A DNA stretch of 12,953 nucleotides, taken from positions 3,422 through 16,374 of the forward strand of contig MU070874.1 of NCBI GenBank assembly GCA_002284615.2, read 5' to 3'. Both the position numbers and the translations under genes were made by a program. The notes beneath the pieces are model-generated. The model worked only from the letters and a program-made list of their open reading frames with translations. It did no database searches and had not been told where the DNA came from. Shown here one piece after another: positions 7,522 to 12,953 of this stretch. This DNA comes from Dunaliella salina (taxonomy: Eukaryota; Chlorophyta; Chlorophyceae; Chlamydomonadales; Dunaliellaceae). Position 1 is the stretch's first letter. The number at the start of each line of letters is the position of its first letter.

Positions 7522-7705
7522 GTTTCGACGGTTGGTGATTCTGCCATGTCTTGACTTGTCATTCAGGCTAGTGGTGAGAGCAACAGCGTTCCTGTAGTGA
7601 TATTCGACTGTCATAGATGTATATCCAAGGTCGAAATCCTGTTTACCTTCATGGAGAAGTGCTGTGCAAGTTTTTGACCACAGTCCAAATTTCTTTTTGA
7701 TGGTA
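7522..7705 (-). pseudogene. Post-thumb segment ending at the fold-back insertion
   Basis: The third frame of the element carries KKKFGLWSKTCTALLHEGK, DFDLGYTSMTVEYHYR and LNDKSRHGR, and ends at the fold-back element that begins at 7521 on this strand. In related LINE proteins this stretch follows the thumb, before variable linker sequence. The open frame happens to run on into the fold-back until a stop near 7477, but those last residues belong to the insertion. Confidence 0.6.
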
Positions 7706-8155
7706 GAGAGTACAGAGGTCCCAGTGTTCCAAATTTGCCTGTGAGCATGGTGTGACAGGGAAGGCATAAGCTATGCTAGGTATAACAGCAGTGCGCAATA
7801 TATCTAATGTTTGTTTTGGGCTAGCATATGATTGTTCAAGCCGCTGCAACTTGTCAGAGAGTTTTTGGGCCATACTCTGCAGCTGGTGAGACCAGTTAAG
7901 GTCCATGGTTATTAAGACGCCCAAGTACCGGAAAGGTTCATCAGGGCGCATGAATTGGGCTGGTTGGCCCTGTACCAAAATTCTTCCAGTAAGTAAGTGT
8001 TGGGCAAGATCTGACATATTTGTGTTGCCGCGCAGCAGTGTGCTTTCTTCGCTGTGCAGGATGCAGGTACCCTTGGTTTTGTTTCCAGAGATGATGAGGT
8101 GTGCCCAATCTGCATAGAGGGTAAGTGGAGGTTTTGAAATGTTTTCATTAGACAA
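7700..8155 (-). pseudogene. RT thumb / connection region, second frame
   Basis: This continues the RT after a frameshift just past FADD. It reads LYADWAHLIISGNKTKG, corresponding to the motif D/E area where LINE RTs usually have a W...N..KT pattern. It is followed by EPFRYLGVLITMDLNW, the typical motif E 'YLG' strand, and then QTLDILRTAVIPSIAYAF, the thumb helix region preceding the next domain. Around 7705 the frame shifts again; the correct continuation (KKKFGLWSKTCTALLHEGK) is in the frame running to 7522. No start codon is expected because this is an internal protein segment. It is non-functional in this copy. Confidence 0.75.
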
Positions 8156-9330
8156 ATAAGGTCATCAGCAAAGGCCCCACTACTCATTGTGTTTCTAATT
8201 TTTTCTTGTGGTGAAGAAGCGGCAGGGGTGCATGCATGTGTGTAACCTCGGTTACCAACATGCAGCCAGCGGAGCAGGGGCTCGATGTAGATAAGGAAGA
8301 GGAAGGGAGAAAGTGTGTCTCCTTGTATGGTTCCCCTCTCTACAGAAATTTCAGAGGTGTAGTCTCCTGTAGGGAGCCTAACTCGTGTGTTCGCTTGGTG
8401 ATAAAGGTTTTTGACTACATCAATAGCATCTGTGGGGAAACCCAGGTCGTACATAATAATGAGTAGCTTGTCATGGTCAGTGATATTGTAGGCGGAGGTG
8501 AAGTCCACTATAAGGGCATACATATCTTGGTTAAATATCTTTGCATCTTCTAGAGCCATGATTAAATTTTGTAGTTGCTGTATTGTGTCCTTCTTTTTGC
8601 GGAATCCAGCTCGCATGTCGCCGAGAATGGAGTGCTCTTCTGCATATTCATACAGTGTGTTGGTTATTAAGCGCGTCGAGAGCTTATAGAGAGTATTGGC
8701 AAGGCCTTTTGGCCTGTATGAAGAAATATCAGTCTCTGGTCCCTTTTGTTTGTGGATAAGAATTGTGTCGCTGACTTTCCAGGCTTTAGGAGTAATTCCT
8801 GTGGTCCACATGATAGTGAAAAGCTGGTGGAGGATATCTTTGTATTGTAAAGGCAAGGCTTTAAGGAGCTCATTAACAATTCCATCCGGACCTGGAGATT
8901 TGTTGTTAGTTAGGGACTTGATACAGCCGTGAAAGTTACATTTATCAAGGATAGAGTTGTGGAGCCATTTGCGTTTGCAGTTTGTCATGGTTTCCTCTCT
9001 GGTGATGGGCGTTTCGAGTTTGAATGAGTCATAATTATGACTGCTGGACCACGGATAATCCCGCTTGGCCTGAGAGTCACTGGGCAAATATCTTCCTGTT
9101 TTGATACTGGGAGCCATCATGCTCTTCGTGAAGAAGTCTTCTATGATGTTTGCAATTTTGTTGGGTTCTGTGTGGACTGTCTTGGTGTGCTGATCTTCTA
9201 GGGCCAAGAGGTTGGAGGGCTGATTATGGGAGGCTTTGAAAATTTGCTGATTAGCTTGGGATGGATGTTTGGCATTGGCTTTTTGCTGGGCCTTCTTTGC
9301 TTTCTGCTGAGATTTGTTACTGTGTGACAT
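8146..9330 (-). pseudogene. Reverse transcriptase domain of the non-LTR element
   Basis: This part catalyses target-primed cDNA synthesis in non-LTR elements. Residues numbered from 9330: a basic Gln/Lys-rich start (1-35), then NNKSPGPDGIVNELLK (142-157), ISSYRPKGLANTLYK (202-216), AGFRKKKDTIQQLQNL (241-256), motif A IVDFTSAYN with Asp276, motif B RGTIQGDTLSPFLF (332-345), IYIEPLLRWL, and the catalytic FADD at 387-390 (codons 8172-8161). All catalytic Asp are present. The frame is then lost within a few codons, and the thumb continues in another frame; the open frame as far as 7912 is out-of-frame read-through and not real protein. The start at 9330 is only a methionine inside the longer original frame. 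The wording around motif B is close to RTs I recall from green-algal Dualen-like elements. Confidence 0.85.
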
Positions 9331-9387
9331 GTCTATATTGTTAAAAAAAGGAAAATTTGTTACTGTGTGACATGTCTATATTGTTAA
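9312..9387. repeat. 33-bp exact tandem duplication, period 43
   Basis: ATTTGTTACTGTGTGACATG and the following 13 bases occur identically at 9312-9344 and 9355-9387. The 10-base spacer is A/G-rich. Because 43 is not a multiple of three, it breaks the LINE frame just before the RT. The two copies are identical, so the duplication is recent compared with the element's other damage. Confidence 0.9.
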
Positions 9388-9499
9388 TTTCTTGCTTGAT
9401 TTCACGATAGGTGGATTTAATTAGGTCAAGAGGGGGCAGGTTGAAGGGGCATTTGTTTTGCCTTTCCTTTTCCACCACAAGATTTGAGACGGAAAAGGT
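9341..9499 (-). pseudogene. Pre-RT segment of the element, cut off by a duplication
   Basis: An open frame of about 52 codons follows a TAA at 9502-9500 and ends at TAA 9343-9341. Its end reads PPLDLIKSTYREIKQEIN and then the same words (NNIDMSHSNK) with which the RT open frame begins at 9330. The reading frame was therefore continuous here before a 43-bp tandem duplication separated the two parts. The segment resembles the charged stretch usually found just before RT in LINE proteins. Upstream of it nothing protein-like continues in frame. Confidence 0.55.
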
Positions 9500-9560
9500 T
9501 TATGAGGATCTGGAGGGTAACCAGAAGCACTTGGCTTTGTAACCTGGCTATAAGAGGTAC
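9461..9560. repeat. Repeat copy at the 5' side of the retrotransposon
   Basis: GAGGATCTGGAGGGTAACC and AGAAGCACTTGGCTTTGTAA (9504-9542) match 2311-2360 on the other side of the element, in the same orientation. TTCCACCACAAGA (9468-9480) matches the end of each 107-bp unit at 2583-2785. A weaker third version, GAGAACCTGGAGGATGACC, is at 9695-9713. The region overlaps the start of the LINE-derived reading frame, so the exact element border is not resolved. Confidence 0.5.
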
Positions 9561-9612
9561 TCTCGTTTTCAATAGCGCAAGTAAAAGAAGACACAGCAGG
9601 GTTGCTTCCTAA

Positions 9613-10074
9613 TTAATAAGGAAGGGCAGCAAGGGCTGAAACATTGTACATCCCTTGACTAAGGACGCACATGTTACTTGACACAGAGGTCAATGAGAAC
9701 CTGGAGGATGACCATGAAAGGACCCCTCTTGGACCCCAGGGATGAAAGTCTGGTGAGGCCCTTGCTTTATAGTTAGGGAACCTTTGCTCCATGTGCATGG
9801 CCTGTAGCTTGCGCAGACTGCTTCTCAGTGCTTCTGGATTTGCATCAGCCGCTGCCTGTGCTGCCTGTTCTGCTCGCCTTGGTGCCCTCAATGCCCTATC
9901 TGACATTGACACTGCTTGCTCTGATGATGATGCTGCCTGGGAGGGAGCGACTGCTGCTGGTGCTGCTGCTTGCCTCCTCTGTTTCTGTCTTTGATGAAAG
10001 CTGTCATAACACATCATATAAGAAAGTGATAACACGTGTACAGGTGCACCTGTAGGTTCATTAGGAAAACTCAC
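9613..10074 (-). CDS. Alanine-rich open frame of doubtful coding status
   Basis: A 153-codon open frame whose middle (about 9795-9985) is dominated by Ala, Gln, Ser and Arg (AAAPAAVAPSQAASSSEQA, RAEQAAQAAADANPEALRS). This comes from a GCT/GCA-like repetitive DNA composition, so the open frame may simply reflect skewed bases. I do not recognise a family. Ala/Arg-rich coiled-coil-like stretches occur in some transposon proteins, but nothing specific supports that here. It lies upstream of the LINE on the same strand and could at most be a remnant of a 5' region. No promoter or splice signal is claimed. Confidence 0.2.
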   Translation of the reverse strand: MSFPNEPTGAPVHVLSLSYMMCYDSFHQRQKQRRQAAAPAAVAPSQAASSSEQAVSMSDRALRAPRRAEQAAQAAADANPEALRSSLRKLQAMHMEQRFPNYKARASPDFHPWGPRGVLSWSSSRFSLTSVSSNMCVLSQGMYNVSALAALPY

Positions 10075-10681
10075 TTATTTTCTTATGGCATTTGGATTTC
10101 ACCTTTGCTAACCAAAATGCCCTGCTGCTAGCAAAATGAGCATGGCACGCTGCTGAGCGATAGGAAGGCATATCATAGCAATACAAGAGCTCATAAAACA
10201 CTCTTTGGAGTCATGCCCTGAAACTTTCAAAAAGCACCCCAACCAGCCAACAACAGCTGCAAGGAGTCTTATTCAACCAAACGGCAGATTTCTAAAGCAT
10301 CAAGATTCAGAGCCCATATTCTTGTTGCGCCTGGCAGGAATTTGGCTGACCAACAAAGGTGATCGTGGAATACAGAACCATTCATCATCTCAATCTTTGT
10401 CTGCTGAGCGCGCACTGTTTGAAAGCGCGCAAGGGCAAGGAATTTGCAGACTCCACACAAATCTTCTCCAGGTCTGCTGCCAAAATCACCAAAACGTTGT
10501 GATCCAAGCCTCCATGCAAGCACACCAAAAAAGATCCCTGCCATGGAGGATGTGCATCAGCCTCGAGGGCCCTCACACATGCTTTCTCTTGGCTCCTCCA
10601 GCTCCTTCACTCATCTCATCTCATCGGCTCCAGGGGCGTGCACTCATGTCATGGGCTAATACGCACATGCGCCTGTTTTCC
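10075..10681. other. Non-coding stretch
   Basis: A 231-codon frame starts at 10205 on the plus strand, but its translation has no domain, membrane segment or family resemblance and runs through the imperfect duplication downstream. I regard the stretch as non-coding and see no named element in it. Confidence 0.5.
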
Positions 10682-10818
10682 TTACCTGGCTGGCAGCGCC
10701 ATGCGTCTTGTGGCAGCAAAGATGAGCAAGCCTCGCACTTGTGCCTCATCACCTTTTACCTGGCTGGCTGTGCCAGGTATCTTTTGGTAATAAAGATGAG
10801 CCGTTCTCGCAAGTGCAC
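10682..10818. repeat. Imperfect tandem duplication, period about 74 bp
   Basis: TTACCTGGCTGGCAGCGCCA (10682) recurs as TTTACCTGGCTGGCTGTGCC (10756). Both are followed by TCTTGTGGCAGCAAAGATGA / TCTTTTGGTAATAAAGATGA and a CTCGCA-AGTGC-like end. The divergence suggests an old duplication. Function unknown. Confidence 0.65.
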
Positions 10819-10866
10819 AATGCCAAACCTGCGTGCATTTTTTTTTAAAGGCGCGCACACAGGACT

Positions 10867-10978
10867 AGTCAAGCGAGGCTCCAAAAAAGAAAGAGAATGA
10901 ACAGAAAAGTCTGCAGTTGCCATTAGCCGCACGCATTAAGGAAAGGCACAAGTCAAGCAAAAGTCAAGCGAGGCTCCA
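10867..10978. repeat. 17-bp exact direct repeat, spaced 95 bp
   Basis: AGTCAAGCGAGGCTCCA occurs at 10867-10883 and 10962-10978, with a partial AGTCAAGC at 10951-10958. Between them lies GCATTAAGGAAAG (10933-10945), which is also found at 2820-2832. Confidence 0.7.
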
Positions 10979-11248
10979 GATCGACTTCTTGGAGACTTTC
11001 ATGTACCTGATCATACTTGCACGCGTGTGTGTGGGAAGAATTCCAGCTCTTTTCATAAGCATGCAAAGTCAAGCTGAACCCTCCATGCCATAGCCATGAA
11101 CAAGGACTAGCCTGCCCCCTTGGCACCCACACGTGTAGCTTACACATGGATGCCATAGTCCACGCATGTACAAAGCATTCCCCTAGGATCTGATGTAATG
11201 CGTGCTGAAACAAGTGCGCAGGCACTCCATGCTGCATGAGTAGGGCCC
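10979..11248. other. Non-coding stretch
   Basis: Mixed-composition sequence without coding features, recognisable repeats or RNA genes that I can support. Confidence 0.5.
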
Positions 11249-11390
11249 AATTTACATTAGATTTTCAAAATCGACTTATAATATTCAGTACAATTTCAAT
11301 TATTACATAATAAACCTGAATGACCAAAAAATCAAAAATGGACGTCATCTAATGTCATATGACTCATAATATTGCGTAATAAAACAACAT
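11249..11390. other. AT-rich island with short inverted and direct repeats
   Basis: Composition drops sharply in GC from about 11250. ACATTAGAT (11252-11260) has its complement ATCTAATGT (11348-11356). TATAATATT and CATAATATT, and ACATAATAAA and GCGTAATAAAA, recur inside. The inverted repeat is only nine bases, so an element assignment is weak. Confidence 0.35.
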
Positions 11391-11652
11391 CAGTTGGGAG
11401 CACTGGACCCTGCATGAAGCTACTGAATTCACCTGTTCAAACATATCACATGAAGCAGTTGAAAAATCTGTCATGGTGTCAGATGCAAAATTTCCAACCT
11501 CAAGTCACACTCAAGCTTAACTCACATGACCATGTAAAGGAGTACCACCACGAGGAAGAGCACCTGCAAGCAGGGAGGCAGCAGAAATGATGCAGACGCG
11601 GATCATGTGCAATGAAACCAAGGCTCAAGATCTATGGTGGGAGAGTGCTTCA

Positions 11653-11904
11653 AGCACCAGATGGACTTGAGATGGACTTGAGCACCAGGTGGACTTGAGA
11701 TGGAATTGAGCACTAAATGGGCAGAAGGTAGACTTGAGCACTGAAAGGGCAGAAGATGGACTTAAGCACCAGATAAACTTGAGATAGACTCGAGCACTGA
11801 ATGGGCAGAAGATGGACCTGAGCATTGAAAGGGCAGAAGATGGACTTGAGCATTAAATGGGCTGGAGATGAACTAAAGGACTAGATGGACAGATGGACAC
11901 AGAT
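11653..11904. repeat. Minisatellite, 28-bp period, about nine units
   Basis: AGCA-type unit starts fall exactly at 11653, 11681, 11709, 11737, 11765, 11793, 11821 and 11849, with a decayed ninth at 11877. Two unit types exist: X (AGCACCAGATGGACTTGAGA...) and Y (AGCACTGAAAGGGCAGAAGA...), in the order X X Y Y X Y Y Y-like. Indels are absent although substitutions are frequent. Since 28 is not a multiple of three, it does not encode a repeated peptide; open frames across it are incidental. Confidence 0.9.
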
Positions 11905-12786
11905 GCAGAGAGCCTCCCGTCATAATAACTGTTTGCTAGCCTGTCCATAGAACCGGAGGAGTCTACGTAGCAATGGGTTGAATGGACTCGCTGTTGAGCG
12001 TTACATGTCAGACAGATACTTCAAGAAAAGTCTTCATGCACCTCCACAGCAAATGTTTTACTTGCATATGCAAACATGCCAGGAAAGAAAACCGCAGGCT
12101 GGTGGCATCGCCCGTCTCAAAGCTGGGCAAGAGGGACCGTGGAATGGTTTGCCCCTTGCCAAAGTGAGGAGATGAGCACATACTAGTTTTGCTCTTGAGA
12201 CTGCTACAGAGCAAATAGAATCACCAAGCCTCACCACATAAGCTAATGGCGAGAGGCGGTCATCCCAACGGACCAGCTGGTACCTCCACCTGCAGAGCCA
12301 AGTCAGGGTCAGGCAGGAAGGAGAGAGCACTGATTCCACACAATCTTTAACAATGGGTCTGACAGGAGAAGAACCAGTAACCTGGGTATTTTGTCAAGCA
12401 GGAAGAAAGGGGTACTGTCTCCTCAGCGTGAGCACAGGTAATAAACCTCGCTGAACTGGCTTGCGCAGAGGAAAGGACAGGCAAAGATTTTAGACCAGGG
12501 GCACTTTTGACGCAAAATCAGGTTTACGGTGTGCATCAAAGAGACGTACGACGTCCCCAGGTAAACACAATGGCAGGCCACCAAGCCCCCATCCACATGC
12601 CCAGACAAGGATTGCAAAATGGCAGATCTGCATTCCCAGTTTGCACCTGCACTTTCAGTCTGCAGCCCCCACACATTTGGCACTCATTCCGCACACCATC
12701 TGCAGTGAGCAACAACCATTTCCACCATCATCCCATACTCTACAGACTGCAGTCTCTATCAACTCCGAGTCTCAGGTTCATCCCCA
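11905..12786. other. Non-coding stretch
   Basis: No gene is supported; open frames on both strands are short and lack motifs. From about 12660 the sequence is C/A-rich with recurring CTGCAG words and a 12-bp palindrome AGACTGCAGTCT (12744-12755). Confidence 0.45.
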
Positions 12787-12798
12787 ACACACACACAC
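12787..12798. repeat. (AC)6 microsatellite
   Basis: Six AC dinucleotides, the complement of the TG tract that begins 90 bases later, so the two could pair as an inverted simple repeat. Confidence 0.8.
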
Positions 12799-12885
12799 GG
12801 TTTGCACACCATCCATTCCATCAATCTGCATACAGTCTGCAGTTTTTATGCGTAATTTGCCGTATAAGGGATCCCTAGCCAACAC

Positions 12886-12887
<2 letters not shown>

Positions 12888-12953
<66 letters not shown>
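12888..12953. repeat. (TG)33 microsatellite, runs off the window end
   Basis: Thirty-three uninterrupted TG dinucleotides reach the last base. The true length is unknown, and sequence may stop here because of an assembly break. Confidence 0.95.

Larger units (their letters stand above)
2899..9499 (-). mobile_element. Degenerate non-LTR retrotransposon, RT-RNaseH-RLE type (Dualen/RandI-like)
   Basis: One element on the minus strand, read from high to low coordinates. Visible order: RT (about 9330-8150), thumb and post-RT (8155-7522), linker (7340-6375), two zinc fingers (6306-6185), unassigned domain (about 5533-4930), RNase H (about 4470-4080), CCHC knuckle (3675-3625) and PD-(D/E)XK endonuclease (about 3410-3300) with a conserved tail. 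Known: Dualen of Chlamydomonas carries RLE, RNase H and an APE endonuclease together. Inferred: this is a relative. No APE domain is seen upstream of the RT, so the copy is probably 5'-truncated or rearranged near 9500. I see no poly-A tail at the 3' side and could not identify target-site duplications, so both borders are approximate. The frame is broken about ten times, by point changes, indels and two nested insertions. Confidence 0.8.

Noticed and set aside
7290..7562. Similar small proteins on both strands over the fold-back
   Set aside because: They are mirror translations of one palindrome without stops, not genes.
7912..8145. Last part of the long RT open frame
   Set aside because: After the FADD motif the protein-like sequence continues in another frame (8155-7700); this tail is read-through.
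10205..10900. 231-codon plus-strand open frame
   Set aside because: No domain, signal or family pattern; it passes through a diverged local duplication whose copies are read in different ways, and composition is not protein-like.
11625..11825. Repetitive minus-strand protein
   Set aside because: Produced by the 28-bp minisatellite; the period is not a multiple of three.
11653..11904. CRISPR-like array
   Set aside because: Units are directly adjacent with no unique spacers, in eukaryotic repeat DNA.
12507..12878. 123-codon plus-strand frame
   Set aside because: His/Pro/Thr-rich reading of CA-rich simple sequence, no family resemblance.
9500..12953. APE endonuclease of a Dualen-like element on the minus strand
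   Set aside because: Searched for because Dualen carries one; no open frame there has protein resembling it, so it is absent or truncated away.

Overview
The window is repeat-rich eukaryotic nuclear DNA. I found no intact host gene, rRNA or functional tRNA gene. What can be recognised is a graveyard of retroelements plus simple repeats. The main element most resembles the Dualen/RandI-type non-LTR retrotransposons known from green algae. Two further LINE fragments end in a zinc-finger type common in plant genomes. I therefore infer a green-lineage host with a large genome (fern, lycophyte or charophyte-like), with low to moderate confidence. This rests on recalled family resemblance, not on a search.

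Layout. Positions 1-454 are non-coding and hold a diverged direct-repeat pair and a G-rich hairpin. Positions 455-1921 (+ strand) carry two overlapping-domain, broken 3' fragments of one LINE family, each ending in the post-RT zinc-finger region. Positions 1922-2898 are non-coding repeats: a 45-bp segment that recurs near 5890, units with a short conserved hairpin, and a 107-bp tandem duplication. About 2899-9499 (- strand) is one long degenerate non-LTR retrotransposon. Read along the minus strand its order is: reverse transcriptase, thumb/post-RT, linker, two zinc fingers, an unassigned domain, RNase H, a CCHC knuckle and a PD-(D/E)XK restriction-like endonuclease. It is broken by a 43-bp tandem duplication, several frameshifts, one isolated TGA, a 181-bp near-perfect fold-back (MITE-like) element at 7341-7521, and an insertion at about 5535-5920 with a tRNA-like Pol III promoter (SINE-like). 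Positions 9500-12953 are non-coding: repeat copies, an alanine-rich ORF of doubtful status, local duplications, an AT-rich island, an exact 28-bp-period minisatellite (11653-11904) and a TG microsatellite running off the end.

How it fits together. The long element would once have reverse-transcribed its own RNA (RT), removed RNA from the hybrid (RNase H) and nicked target DNA (restriction-like endonuclease). Its catalytic residues are still visible, but the reading frame is broken in about ten places, so it is a dead copy. The fold-back and SINE-like insertions are nested inside it and are therefore younger. The fold-back arms differ at only two of 73 positions, so it is probably the most recent event.
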